From Sepiola atlantica (taxonomy: Eukaryota > Mollusca > Cephalopoda > Sepiida > Sepiolidae), in assembly GCA_963556195.1 (NCBI GenBank), contig OY744525.1, positions 47,381,648 to 47,445,647 of the forward strand: DNA of 64,000 bases, in the 5' to 3' direction. The notes beneath the pieces were generated by a model, which saw only the letters and a program-made list of their open reading frames with translations, was not told the origin of the DNA and searched no databases. The position numbers were made by a program, and so were the translations under genes. Of the stretch, positions 25,771 through 36,636 are shown one piece after another. Numbering within the stretch: position 1 is the stretch's first letter; each line of letters begins with the position of its first letter.

Positions 25771-26090
25771 TTGGAAAGTCACGTGAGAAGACACAATCAA
25801 GAAGATAGAGTCAATAAATTAAAATTACCAAAATAGTTAATTAGTAGTTTGAAATAGATTCTACATTTCTCCTCTGACTTAGGTCTATATCCAACTTTGG
25901 CCCTGGGGGTAGGGTTGTGGGCATTATATATCCGTATGGCTGTAGGGCTCACGGACATGGTCATTTGGAATGCCCCTTCTCGGCTTGCTAGCAATTATGA
26001 AATTGATGTTAGTTTTCTCTTTCATCGTTCATGCATATGTTTGTATCGAATATGGTCGGTCGGTTTCAGAACCTGGTGCACTTAGCCAAC
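25771..26090. other. No gene seen
   Basis: Balanced composition at 25880-26000 with overlapping ORFs of 60-65 codons on both strands; none is recognisable. Confidence 0.35.
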
Positions 26091-26530
26091 TCTTGATTGT
26101 TTGCGTATGAATATCATAAATACTCACACAAATCATATTTTATTCCCACCTGCCTTGACAGAGTACAAAATCAACTTCGAAATCTAGTGAAGGATGTTAT
26201 CTTCCCTACAGCCACTTTCTCACAGAAGTGACCTTGCTAGTCTTCCTCTACTCTATCATTATTTTCACAGTAGGTTCTCTGGTTCTCCCCTATAAGACAT
26301 TTACAGCAAAGACTCGTCTAGCTACAACAACTTTAAATAATTTTCCTTTCTTCCCCTGTGTTCCGAGAGTTAAATGGAACGTCCATGTGCCAAGTTTTTT
26401 TTCAAGAACTACACGTCAGTGAAACACACAAACACGGGGTTGCTTCCCAGCTGACTACAACATGGTTGTTTTCAAGTCCAATGTTAACAAATTCTTGTTG
26501 AGCCGTCTTCTTAAATAATACAATTCTGCC
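26090..26530 (+). pseudogene. L2/CR1-like LINE C-terminus
   Basis: The plus strand decodes the end of the element: 'DRVQNQLRNL'-like (26157-26185), 'FSHRSDLASLPLLYHYFHSR' region (26215-26275) and 'FFSRTTRQ..TLPR' (26395-26440), then 'YNMVVFKSNVNKFLLSRLL' (26455-26512), interrupted by frame changes. The last 60 bp match 39000-39060 almost exactly. Dead 5'-truncated copy. Confidence 0.7.
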
Positions 26531-26759
26531 CAGTTTTAACCATTGTTACTAATCCTCATGGTGTTGTTACACCGTCCACATGAAAAACTCGGTAAATCTT
26601 ATCCTCGATTGGCCTTTGGGCCTTGATATGCAGTGTAGCATCAGTACATGAAGAAAATTCTATAGTCATTTGAGGAAATTAATTGAAAAATTAAATTTTT
26701 TCAATTCTTTAATATTATTCTAGTGTTAATTGAAATAATAATTGGACCAAGTATAATAC

Positions 26760-27250
26760 GGACTTTGCCAGGAGTCCAAATATGAGGAGTTGGTAAAAAA
26801 GTTCAAGTATGGAAAGTTTGTCAAAAAGTCCAAGTATGAAGAGTTGATTAAAATGTTCAAGTATGAGAAGTTGGTTAAAAAGTCCAAGTATTAGGAGTTG
26901 GTCAAAAAGTCCAAGTATGAAGAGTTGTTCAAAAAGTCCAAATATGAGGAGTTGGTCAAAAAGTCCAAATATGAGTAGTTGATCAAAAAGTCCAAGTGTG
27001 AGGAATTCATCAAAAAGTCCAAATATGAGGAATTGGTCAAAAAGTCCAAGTATTATCAGTTGGTCACAAAGTCCAAGTGTGAGGAGTTGGTTAAACAGTC
27101 CAAATATTAAGAGTTGGTCAAAAAGTCCAAGTATTAAGAGTTGGTCCAAAAGTCAATGTATGAGGAGTTTGTCAAAATGTTAAAATATAGAGAGTTGGTC
27201 AAAAATTTCAAGTATGAGAATTTTGTCAAAACTCCAAATATGAGAGTTCA
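26760..27250. repeat. Minisatellite, 27-bp unit, about 17 copies
   Basis: The unit is approximately 'gagttggtcaaaaagtccaa' plus 'gtatgag'. Because 27 is a multiple of three, minus-strand frames stay open and give a 144-codon ORF of 9-residue repeats (F-D-Q-L-L-I-L-G-L). This looks like a by-product rather than a gene. Confidence 0.93.
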
Positions 27251-27312
27251 CTAAAAAGTGTAATATAATCAGAGTGAGAAATCAGTAGTGAAACATGGCT
27301 TAAACAGCAGAG

Positions 27313-27660
27313 TTATGTAGAAAAAGAAGACATGGTGAGCAATACAAGACTTGTTAGCCTTTTAGGTTTGGTCTGCAGACGAGACAGAAGTGTTTTCAAA
27401 GGCCCTGGGTAAGCCACTTCTTCTCGCTCCAAAAGGGGTTCTGACAAAGGGGACTCATCACACGTAATTCTCTGCAGAGAAAAGAAAAGAAAAAGAAAAG
27501 AACGAAAAGCTTGTAGAGAGAGCAAAGATGTCAGATCGCAATTTTGTAGTACGGGTCGCTGCATAGATATCCATCGTTCTGACCTTGTTGAATATGAAGA
27601 AAACGGGTTACCAAGTTTTCGTTTGAAAGGACAAACTTGCTCCTCTACAATTAAAATCAA
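27313..27660 (-). CDS. Possible host exon(s) with splice-like acceptor; unknown product
   Basis: A 115-codon frame that does not look like a mobile element. Its second half begins after a long pyrimidine tract ending 'tttcttttctctgcag' (minus strand, about 27475-27500), a strong-looking splice acceptor, followed by 'ITCDESPLSEPLLEREEVAY' and a basic/hydrophobic end to the stop at 27313. If spliced, this would be a terminal exon of about 55 codons. There is no polyadenylation signal that I trust downstream and no recognised domain. It could equally be chance. Confidence 0.22.
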   Translation of the reverse strand: MILIVEEQVCPFKRKLGNPFSSYSTRSERWISMQRPVLQNCDLTSLLSLQAFRSFLFLFFSLQRITCDESPLSEPLLEREEVAYPGPLKTLLSRLQTKPKRLTSLVLLTMSSFST

Positions 27661-27935
27661 TTTTATTCAGTCTCATCAACAAAATGAACATGGTCCAGAA
27701 AGAGTTATGAAAACATGAATGCAAAATAGGTTGAGTCCGTAAATATGTATGAACTATACAAGAAAGATTGTGCTATCATGTGATGGTGATCTACCCTATT
27801 TCAGGAATATATGGACTCTTCCAGACACTATGTATAAAGAAGATTACGAAGCACGTTCAGAGAAGCTTCTGTTGCTCAGAGGCTCTTGACTGGAAGATAC
27901 CAGTCGAAGATCCCTTCTCGGCAATCAGTCTGACA
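27661..27935. other. Unassigned
   Basis: Short unassigned stretch with no coding or repeat signal that I recognise. Confidence 0.4.
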
Positions 27936-28200
27936 GGAACTAGGTCATTTCGGTGGCCTTTTATCTGTCAGGCTGAAGTATTGGTCCTGGGTAGTCTTAG
28001 GAGGTCCATCCTTCCAGGCCTTACCTCCCTTCTTTGGGGAGGAGTTAGTTTATTGCTAACTACCTGAGGCACCCCGACCAGGAAATGCTTATGGGGCTAC
28101 CTAGGTAATCTTTAATAGGCCAGTTTGCCCCTTTTTTAGGAGCGCTGGCTTAATTCTCCTCACCTTCTGGCCTTGTGCCACATTTTCCTGCAGTTGAAAC
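27936..28200 (+). mobile_element. Degraded U2-SINE body, copy G
   Basis: 'tcttaggaggtccatccttc', 'ctttggggaggagttagttt' and 'ggccttgtgccacat' align in order with the body of copy A. The U2 head is reduced to an unclear trace upstream, so this is an old, diverged copy. Confidence 0.6.
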
Positions 28201-28640
28201 GAAGTTAATACCCAGTCTTTCTGCAACATACTATTCTGTACTTCTGGAAATACGCACTCTTGTAAATATACCACCATGTTGTCTTATTTATTATCGGCCC
28301 TTCAAGGTCACAACAGATTGGGTTCTGGTTTTTCATCTCTTCTCTAGCCCAAGACATGGCTAGAGGAAAAGAATATGAGCTCTAGTATCACAGACATTTA
28401 AAGTCTTCAGCTTTCATACATCATGGGAAAAGGTTTGGGCGGAAGTGGAAGTTGCTTCCTATGCAAACGGTGTTCTTATTGCACAACGTATATATCACTC
28501 TGCGATTGAGACATGCAAGTGAGTTTTTACCAAATCACGTATTAATCACTCCGTGAGTGAAAACATGCAAGTGCAAAAGAAAATAGATCGTAATTATGTA
28601 ACTGCTACTAACTATTTAAAACTAAAGATCTATTGTTGTT
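28201..28640. other. No gene seen
   Basis: Unremarkable sequence. Two spaced copies of an 'tcactc.g.gattgagacatgcaag'-like block lie near 28495-28575. Confidence 0.35.
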
Positions 28641-28935
28641 TTTATTATATACCAGCAAATATATGCTCCCTCCAGTCGCATATTTTTGCAAGGCTGAGAG
28701 GATGATATCATGATGAACGAACTGCATACACTGAACCTCCCAAAAGGAGGGGTTAATGCCTGGGAGGATGATATCATGATAACAGAATAGATAGTACACT
28801 AACCTCCATACACATACAAAAATGGTAATCCTAGGAAAATGGTATCGTGAGGAACGAATGTATACTATACTGCCTTCCCCCAAAGAAGAGGTAATGCCTG
28901 GGAGGAATGTATCATGACGAATGAAAATATACAAC
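28640..28935 (-). repeat. Degenerate tandem repeat with U2-SINE-like motifs
   Basis: Inverted counterpart of 18469-18850. Units of about 65-75 bp carry 'gcctgggaggatgatatcat' and 'gatagtacactaacctcc' variants. Confidence 0.6.
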
Positions 28936-29250
28936 AGAATTAAATAAGCATAAACCGTTTTAATGTCAAAATAGTTAGAATAGGTGGAAAAAACTTTTGC
29001 ATTTATTTATTTAGATAACATTAAAAACTATGACAAGTTTCATTGTCCACGCGAAATGCCTAAATGAAAAGTGGCTGGAAAAATATAGTCGCCATCTTTA
29101 TAAACAAAGATAAATATGCTAGTTAAATAAGAACGATAACTTTCATAATTTTCTAATTAAAAATACATGTTTATTATAAACTTGAGTTATCGTTCTTCCT
29201 TAGCTAGTATTATGGTGAACGAACATATACTACACTGACCTCAAGATTAT
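28936..29250. other. No gene seen
   Basis: AT-rich. 'aacgataactttcataattt' (about 29130) and 'cttgagttatcgttcttcct' (about 29181) form a short inverted repeat. Confidence 0.4.
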
Positions 29251-29855
29251 TTTTTTTAATATGTCTACAAGATTATTTTTTAAATATGTCTACAAGATTG
29301 TTTTTAAATGTCTACAAGATTGTTTTTTTAATGTCTACAAGATTTTTTAAAAATATCTCTACAAGATGTTTTTTTAAATATGTCTACAAGATTTTATTTT
29401 TTTAAATATGTCTACAAGATTATTTTTTTAATGTCCACAAGATTTTTTTAAGATGTCTATAAGATTATTTTTTAAATGTCTACAAGATTTTTTAAAAATA
29501 TGTCTATAAGATTATTTTTTTAATGTCCACAAGACTTTTTTTAAATATGTCTACAAGATTTTTTTTTTAAATACGTCTACAAGATTTTTTTTTTTAAATA
29601 TGTCTACAAGATTTTTTTTAAATGTCTACAAGATTATTTTTTTAATGTCTACAAGATTTTTTAAAAATGTCTACAAGATCATTTTTTTAAATATATCTAC
29701 AAGATTATTTGTTTAAATATGTCTACAAGATTTTTTTTAAATGTCTACAAGATTGTTTTTTAAATGTCTACAAGATTTTTTTAAATATATCTACAAGATT
29801 TATTTTTTTAATGTCTACAAGATTATTTTTTTTAAATATGTCTACAAATTGCATT
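29250..29855. repeat. Minisatellite 'tgtctacaagattatttttt', about 25 copies, variable unit
   Basis: Units of about 18-27 bp share 'atgtctacaagat' followed by T and A runs of variable length. Plus-strand ORFs are repeat artefacts. Confidence 0.95.
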
Positions 29856-30039
29856 AATCTACAAACTGCCCATATAACAAAATATATATTCACAGTAAGA
29901 CTAAATATCAAAAAATATTAAGAACCTGAATCATAAAAATCTTTACCAAAAGTGACTAGATTCAGCATTAACACTGAAACAAAAATCACCATGGATGAAA
30001 AAAGTTGCTGTTAAAATGGTTGGATGATTCTAGCGCCCC

Positions 30040-30620
30040 TTATGCAATCCTCTACCTATGTAAGAGTCATCTACATCCTAAGATGGAGTACTGCTTATGC
30101 ATCTGGTGAAGTGCCCTCTTTCTTGACAGAGTACAACATCAACTTCGAACTATAATGGGGAAAGATCCCGTCCATTCGCTACAAGCCCTTTCTCAGAGAA
30201 GAAACCTTGCTAGTCTTTCTCTACTCTATCGTTATTTCCATTTCAATTGAGCTTAAATCTTTAGTTTCTCCTTGTAAGATAATTCACAGCAAAGTACCCG
30301 TCTTCATATAACTACTGCAAATAAATTTCCTTTCTTATTCCATGTGTTTAATATTACACAGAAATTTCTATGAACAGAGTTTATTTCCAAGAACTTCCCA
30401 TTTGTGGAACACATTGCCACGGGATTGGTTCCCTGAGGGCTACAACATTTGTCATCTTCAAATCCAATATCAACAAATAGTTGTCGTAAACCGTCCTCAT
30501 AAGTAATCAGATTTAGTTTATTTCACTCATCATTTTCAATCCTCTTATAATATTCTTCATCATTCAACTGACAATCTATAAGCCTTATCCTTGAGTGGCA
30601 CTTAGCCTTAATAAGTGGTG
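30040..30620 (+). pseudogene. L2/CR1-like LINE C-terminus
   Basis: Translation in shifting frames gives 'AILYLCKSHLHPKMEYCLCI' (30044-30103), 'RVQHQLRTIMGKDPVHSLQA' (30130-30190), 'SLLYRYFH' (about 30218-30241) and 'LFPRTSHLWNTLPRDW' (30384-30430). These are the ordered motifs of the domain after RT in this family. It is longer than the 26090 copy and ends near 'ccttatccttgagtggc..tta', also present at 39140. Non-functional. Confidence 0.75.
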
Positions 30621-30699
30621 ACTCATTGTAAATTAAAAAGAAAACTACGCCTGAAGAAAGTTGGAGGGCACATTGTCCAAATGTGGTTGAAAAGAAAAT

Positions 30700-31340
30700 A
30701 ACAACATCATATTCAGTTTACCGACATGCTGGCATGTTTTGGACAGTTTTAAGAAATTGACTTCCAAACCAACCTATCTCTGTCAAGGTCTTTATTTGTC
30801 ACTTTTTCTCTCATATCCATCCTGATCACTTCCCCCAATGCTTTCCTAGGCGATTCCCTGCCAACAGACCCTACTACCTCAACTGTTCTACATCTATTAA
30901 CACAAGAACACTCATCCATTCTTTTCAATGTGACCATGTCATCTAAATATCCTGTTTTGCACACATCTCCCTCTACTGTCCTGATTTAATCTTCCTCTGA
31001 GGTCATCAGATCTAAGTCTTTTAGACTCACATTACAAATCCATCACATCATTCTCATATCATTTCTCTCCATGCAATGCCTGTCATCAACCCTCACTGGC
31101 CAGGTTTCACTTCCATAAATCATCACACTGCATACTCATGCCTAATAAACTCTTCCCTTGGTCGACAGCGGTAACGCTCTGCTGGTTAGTAATGGCAGAA
31201 TTACCCTGAACTTAATTCATTCACTCCTAACTCTTGCAATCACACTAGAACCAGCTCCTCCCTGTGCTTCAATGGTATCACTAAGGTAACAAAACTTCTC
31301 AATAACCTCAATAGTCTCACCAACAATATCGACAATAATC
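30700..31340 (-). pseudogene. RTE-like LINE C-terminus, copy 1
   Basis: The minus strand reads the usual post-RT end: 'YGSETWPVRVDD' (about 31080-31130, frame-broken), then 'IRMDMREKVTNKDLDRDRLV' near the stop at 30749, equivalent to the 'DRxxWR' terminus of RTE and craniofacial-development-protein-like LINEs. The 3' end at about 30710-30735 contains 'acatgctggcatgttttgga', a tail I associate with cephalopod RTE elements. Several frameshifts. Confidence 0.65.
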
Positions 31341-31364
31341 TTAAGAAAAACAGCATAAATCATC

Positions 31365-31880
31365 ATCATAATCATCATCATTGGTTAAACATCCGTTTTA
31401 CATGCTGGCATGTGTCGGACGGCTTTAAAATATTGACTTCCAAACTAACCTACCGTTGTGCAGGTTTTTTTTTTTTCCTTCTTTCTCTCACGTCCATTTT
31501 TTATCATGTCCTTCCTTGATCTTCAACTGTGAACTGGACTTGCTACCTTAACTGTTCTACATCTACTGACCTAATAACTCTCATCCATTCTTTTAAGTGG
31601 CCATACCATTGTAGTCTACTCTTCTGCACACATCTGCCTATACTGTCCAAATTTAATCTTCCTGTCTTTAAGACTCACATTACACATACATCATATCATT
31701 CTCATATCATTACTATCCATGCAACGTATATCCTCAACCCTCACTGGCCAGGTTTCATTTCCATACATCATCACACTGCGTACACATGCCTGATAGACTC
31801 TGACCTTGGTCGACAGCGGTAACGCTCTGCTTGTTAGTAATGGCAGAAGGTACCTGAACTGAATGTATTCACTCCTAACC
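31365..31880 (-). pseudogene. RTE-like LINE C-terminus, copy 2
   Basis: Repeats the 30700-31200 copy with about 80 percent similarity by eye, including 'ggtcgacagcggtaacgctc', the 'cactggccaggtttcatttc' block and the 3' end 'tacatgctggcatgtgtcgg', here followed by a (cat)n tail at about 31360-31380. It is in the same orientation as copy 1, so the two 3' ends are tandem. Confidence 0.65.
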
Positions 31881-31894
31881 TTTGCAATTACACC

Positions 31895-32090
31895 ACAATC
31901 ATCGTCCAGAAATTACAGAGTCAATAAACAAACGCTTTCACTTGCAAGCAAAACCTAATCAACATGGCGACCACTATTCGAAGACTATAGGTAATATTCT
32001 TTGAAATTATTACTTCTGTTCTTATTCATATTTTAAACTTTCATACTTTATAACATCCACGAATCACATTCAATGCACAATGCCCAGTTG
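31895..32090 (+). repeat. Dispersed repeat family 2, empty-site copy
   Basis: Matches, as reverse complement, the sequence flanking the insertion at 34899-35724: 'ccagaaattacagagtcaat' through 'caacatggcgaccactattc' to 'atccacgaatcacattcaat'. It is uninterrupted here at 'ggtaatattctttg' (about 31990). Confidence 0.85.
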
Positions 32091-33310
32091 AATGATGAAG
32101 AAAACCAGCAAACATAATGGAAACTAGTGATTCTAAAACTACAAATAAAATGATGCACGTCTGTGTAAACATTTAACGATGAAGAATATGGCCGAGAGGG
32201 CGGTTTAAAAATGATCACCGACAAACAAATGTTTATTCAGATTTTTTGTTTGCTTTTTTAGAAAATGTTACATTTACACGCAACAACAACAACAGCGTCT
32301 GCAGTAGCTGTTAGCGACTAATGAAAACTTCCTTGGAGACAGGCATATAAACTGTTCACCAAAGGTGCCAAGTATCCTTCTACCGGTCCCACATTTCACA
32401 GCTAGTTTTTAAAAAATTTTTTTATCTAAGGCTGACCCTGAGGAATCACAAAGACCACCCACTCCATCTCAAGCCCTGATCTGTTGATGAGGACGTGACT
32501 TTGGCAGACGATGAATCGTGGCTTCTATTCAACATCTTGATTCTTTCTACGCAAGCCTTGCTACAAATATAAAGGTTTTTAAATGACTTGGCTAGTCATC
32601 ACCTGCTCTCTTTTTTCCCCTGGTCCGATTTTGGCAGAAGATACGAACATATCCCAACCTAAATATATGGAAATCTCATCCTCCACTCTATAATAAAGAG
32701 CAATGTGTATTTATTTGTAAATATATATATCCGTCCCGTCGTACAAAAGTCTACACGACAACGAGAGAACGCAAGTCTATTTCCATAATCGTGCGTTTTC
32801 TTTCTTTTGTTCCTTTCTACTTTCTATACCGATTTATACGTTTTTTTCTTTCCTTTTTTTTAATTTCCAATTTGGGACATTTTCTTTCTTTCTTTCTTTC
32901 TTTCTTTCCTTTTCCTTTAATTGAGCTACGACTGTTTTCTTTCAATTTCATTTTAAACCGCTAACGTCTTTGATGTTTTAACATGTTTTTAATATCCGGC
33001 GTCATGTTTTTAATGTCTCGCTGCTCTTCCAATCTCTCAATAAATCAAGAAGACAATTAAAGAAAGAAAATAAAAAAGCAACGTCACAGTTAGTGTTTTT
33101 TCTCTTTATGTCATCAGAAATGACTCTCGTGTTGTTTTATTTTCAACTCACGATAGTTCAGTCGTTTTCTATTGAAATAAAGCAATTATTGGAAAGACTT
33201 ACATTGGAAAGTAAATAGCAAGTCAGATAACCCCCGCCATCAATAATAGGCGTTTATTTTTTCTTTAGGTCATCAGAAATGATAATAACAAATTCTGTTA
33301 GTGTAAGTTT
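32091..33310. other. No gene seen
   Basis: Unassigned sequence. A (cttt)n microsatellite lies at 32884-32910 and a repeated 'ggtcatcagaaatgat' block lies at about 33110 and 33265. Near 32480-32520, 'gatgaggacgtgac' resembles a retroelement tail motif only weakly. Confidence 0.4.
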
Positions 33311-33319
33311 AAAATAACA

Positions 33320-33815
33320 TATTGATTGGTCTATAATGCTTAAGGTTTTGAAATAGTATTTCCATTGGTCTGCCATGCTTAAGGTTTTGAAATAGCATTT
33401 TCATTAGGCTGTCATGCTCAAGGTTTTTAAATAGCATTTTTATTGGTCTGTCACACTTAAGGTTTGTAAATAGCATTTTCATTTGTCTGTCACGCTTAAG
33501 GTTTTGAAATAGCATTTCCATTGGTCTGTCACGCTTAAGGTTTTGAAATGGCATTTTCATTGGTCTGTCACACTTAAGGTTTTGAAATAGCATTTCCATT
33601 GGTCTATCATGCTTAAGGTTTTGAAATAGTATTTTCATTGGTCTGTCATGCTTAAGGTTTTGAAATGGCATTTTCATTGGTCTGTCACACTTAAGGTTTT
33701 GAAATAGCATTTCCATTGGTCTGTCACACTTAAGGTTTTGAAATAGTATTTTCATTGGTCTGTCATGCTTAAGGTTTTGAAATAGTATTTCCATTGGTCT
33801 GTCATGCTTTAGAAT
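33320..33815. repeat. Minisatellite, 39-bp unit, about 12.7 copies
   Basis: The unit is approximately 'cattttcattggtctgtcac' plus 'acttaaggttttgaaatag'. Its length is a multiple of three, so the minus strand carries a 174-codon ORF of 13-residue repeats (consensus N-L-K-x-D-R-P-M-K-M-L-F-Q). No start context or neighbouring exon supports a gene. Confidence 0.93.
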
Positions 33816-34465
33816 ATCCGTTCTTGTTTTCACTTGTTTTTTTCCAAATTGAATATTTATTTTTAATTTTGTTTGTCATACATTTTTGTTTCATCTCAGG
33901 TTTCCATCCTTTAAAGGTAATTTCACTTTCGGTCAAACTCCAATCTTAAATATCTGTCATTTTATCTGTTTTGATATCAGGAGGCACCACACCAGGATTG
34001 AATTTTGCAATTTGAGCGCCCCAACCCCCTTCAAGCCCAACTTCTGCTGTGATTCATTTTATCTCTCTCCGATGATTGCCACCGTGGGGGGCGGGGGTGG
34101 AGTGAGCTGGTGCGTTACCCAATAAACCGTTTGAATCCCATTATAATCTGATAATTTAGATTTCTTTCATGTAACATGAGAGGCACATATATTTGCTGTT
34201 TTTGTTTTTTAATTTCATCCCATCCTCGCTCAGCTGGTTTTCTCCTGTTTATCTTATTCTATTCGTTATGTAACCGAGTGACCTCGTAGGATCTGGATTT
34301 TGTATGACGAAAGAATATATAGAGGATTTTAGAAGAAAATGGAGAATTACAATCTGTTAACAAGAACAACAACGTCACAAACATGGGTTGCCTGATATTG
34401 TTAAATGTAGACATGGTAACACAATGATCCTTTAAGAGAGAAGAATTAATAATTCACTAAGGAAA
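33816..34465. other. No gene seen
   Basis: T-rich, then mixed sequence, with 'gtggggggcgggggtgg' at 34084-34100 (possible G-quadruplex). Confidence 0.4.
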
Positions 34466-34467
34466 GA

Positions 34468-34630
34468 ATGCAGCCTCGTTAGTTGGAGCGCTCGGAATTG
34501 GAGTTAAATGCAACTCTTGTTTCGGAGTTCGAATCGTGCGACTGGTTTAAATGGTTATCTCTACACTGATACAGAGACGTAGATAGATAAATAGCTAGCT
34601 AGCTAGATATATAGATCTACATAGATAGAT
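34468..34630 (+). mobile_element. tRNA-derived SINE-like head with GATA tail
   Basis: An A-box-like 'tagttggagcg' (about 34479) and B-box-like 'ggagttcgaatcg' (about 34526) have tRNA-like spacing, and the sequence ends in 'agatagataaatagctagct'. The stem pairing of a functional tRNA is not evident. Similar B-box sequences occur at 37655 and 44800. Confidence 0.5.
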
Positions 34631-34644
34631 GACAGACTTCGAAA

Positions 34645-34760
34645 TATGTAATATACGGTAGCTCCATTTTTCAATTTTTTGCTGACAGCTACAATACAAA
34701 ATGTTATGTAGCTGTTAGCAATAAATTGATGTTATGGGCTACCGTAACTCACATGTAAAT
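34645..34760. repeat. Small foldback element
   Basis: 'tacggtagc' and 'gctgacagctac' on the left are inverted as 'gtagctgttagc' and 'gctaccgta' on the right, around a short loop. Confidence 0.6.
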
Positions 34761-34774
34761 AAAGGAATCGATAC

Positions 34775-35830
34775 GGTCGAACGTTATGTGTTCTAAGTTG
34801 ATGGTGTAACCTCGAAGTGCATTGAATGTGATTTGTGGATGTTATAAAGTATGAAAGTTTAAAATATGAAGAAGAACAGAAGTAATAATTTCAAAGAATC
34901 AAGGGAGGCGCGAGAGCGCTCTATCCCATAATAGACTTCAAAAACGGCCTATGCTAGAAATCTCATTTCTTTGATCAATCATAACTCAAAAACCAATAAA
35001 CCAAATTAGTTAAAACTTTGCACAAAATTTTTATTTGATAGGTTCTATAAGTGTGTAGAATTTCAGAATCATTAGTCAAGGCAACCCAGAGATCCAGAAA
35101 GGTCAGACATGATTTTGTGTTATCTGTGTGTACGTACGTACGTATGTGCCACCCTGTATCTCATCAACTATTTGATGGATTCAGCTGATTTTTGGCAGAG
35201 ATAGAGGTTCTAGTGTCTAGTTGATGGCATTTTAATTTCAGTTTACCATATAACTTAGTTTTCCAGAAAATTCCAAAAAACCTTTAAAATGACCATTGTA
35301 TTGAGGCATAGCCTTTACAAAAGTAGTGACATTCCATGATAAATGCCAGTATACTGAAATCATATGCCCTTAATAAGGTTAAGATGAAAATTTATATACA
35401 CTAAATGTACAAAAGTAAGGAAATTCCCAAATTTTTACACTTTTATTGTCATTAAGGGTATGCGAGCACAACAGGGCTATGTATTTTACTGGTAGGAATG
35501 TTTCTTTAGCGCACCTCACACACTTCATCCACTCATGCATAGAGATTTATACTGTAGTGATGTGATAATGAAATGGTTTGGTTGATATGTAGTCATACCC
35601 TTAATGACAATAAAAGTGGAAAAATTTTGGAATTTCCTTGCTTTTGTACATTTAGTGTATATGAATTTTCATCTTAACCCTATTAAGGGTACATGATTTC
35701 AGTATACTGGCATTTATCATGTAATATTACCTATAGTCTTCGAATAGTGGTCGCCATATTGATTAGGTTTTGCTTGAAAGTGAAAGCATTTGTTTATTGA
35801 CTCTGTAATTCCGGAACGTGGGTAAATGTA
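34775..35830 (-). repeat. Dispersed repeat family 2, copy split by an insertion
   Basis: Left part 34800-34898 and right part 35725-35815 together are the reverse complement of 31895-32090. The element at 34899-35724 sits between them. Confidence 0.85.
34899..35724 (+). mobile_element. Non-autonomous element with A|TC...AA|T ends, copy 1
   Basis: It starts TCAAGGGAGGCGCG after A and ends '..tttatcatgtaa' before T; the empty copy at 31990 shows the undisrupted A|T junction. The 5' half is a non-coding block, and the 3' 385 bp is a long palindrome with arms of about 127 bp (35335-35461 and 35595-35721). Copies are at 42581-43393 (minus) and 46413-47128 (plus). 5'-TC and A|T insertion fit a Helitron, but the 3' end lacks CTRR; a 2-3 bp AT-type duplication is the alternative. 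Confidence 0.75.
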
Positions 35831-36170
35831 CGTCTCTCTGTGTAGAAGAGACTGTAGGGATGAGAAGAGATCATCGCCCACTAGATTACAAAGTCAGTTT
35901 TGTACTCTGTCAAGACAGGACGGCGACACCTCTCCACATATGACAACAGTACTCCATCTTATGACGTATCTGACTCTTATACAGATAGAGGATTGCGTCA
36001 GGGGTTAGATGTTAAGTGAAGCGGTAGAGTGATCCAACCGTTTTTCCAGCGACCTTAGTAACAGATTTGATGTAAGTCTTCCCTTTCAGGACTGGGGTAA
36101 AAGTCAGTCTTAAAAGCTTATCAAAGATTTCGACTGGGGAGAAGTGAGTATCCGAGCGTTGATGGTGAAA
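35830..36170 (-). pseudogene. L2/CR1-like LINE fragment
   Basis: The minus strand reads 'AGKTVGSLYR' then 'PDAILYLYKSQIRHKMEYCC' and 'HMWRGVAV', the same connection region as at 361-642, with one or more frame breaks. No catalytic region remains. Confidence 0.65.
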
Positions 36171-36179
36171 AATCTGACT

Positions 36180-36320
36180 TTTATATGCTTGTCTCTCTCT
36201 ACTGTATGATTTTTCTACATTGCTTTCTTCATCTTGAGGAAATCTTTCAATAAAAACGAAACGTTGATGAATACATAAATCACAGTTTTTGGCTTTCCTT
36301 TTTTCATTTTACATATATAT
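36180..36320. repeat. Penelope-like tail fragment
   Basis: 'aacgaaacgttgatgaatac' and 'ggctttcctttttt' mirror the 20270-20350 block in inverse orientation. Confidence 0.45.
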
Positions 36321-36377
36321 GATATGTAAATTACTATACCACACGGTAGTCTTAAGGGTAATATATTATTATTATTA

Positions 36378-36636
36378 CTAGCGGGACCCGTGTAAATTAC
36401 ACAAAATGATGTTTTTAATACTAATTATCTTGTTCCTAACCTATACATGTTTGAATAAAATATGATAAGATTTGGACTTGTATATTTATTTTTTAAAAAT
36501 GAACAATACATGAAACAATTTACAAAACTTCTTTATATACAATATTTCTAGTGATGGTAATATTTCGATGACTAAACCTTGCTTTGTAAATGTTTTCGAT
36601 TAAATTAAATTTGGCTCCAATTCATGAATATTTATT
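36378..36636 (-). mobile_element. Helitron-like 3' end next to a U2-SINE
   Basis: Reading minus, the sequence ends 'gtgtaatttacacgggtccc' then GCTAG before T in (TAA)n. The same 260-bp block follows U2-SINE copy B at 45361-45612, and a shorter copy ends at 45807. CTAG|T with an upstream palindrome suggests a Helitron terminus. Confidence 0.55.

Noticed and set aside
34468..34570. Functional tRNA gene
   Set aside because: A and B box-like motifs are present but the acceptor and anticodon stems do not pair; a SINE head is more likely.
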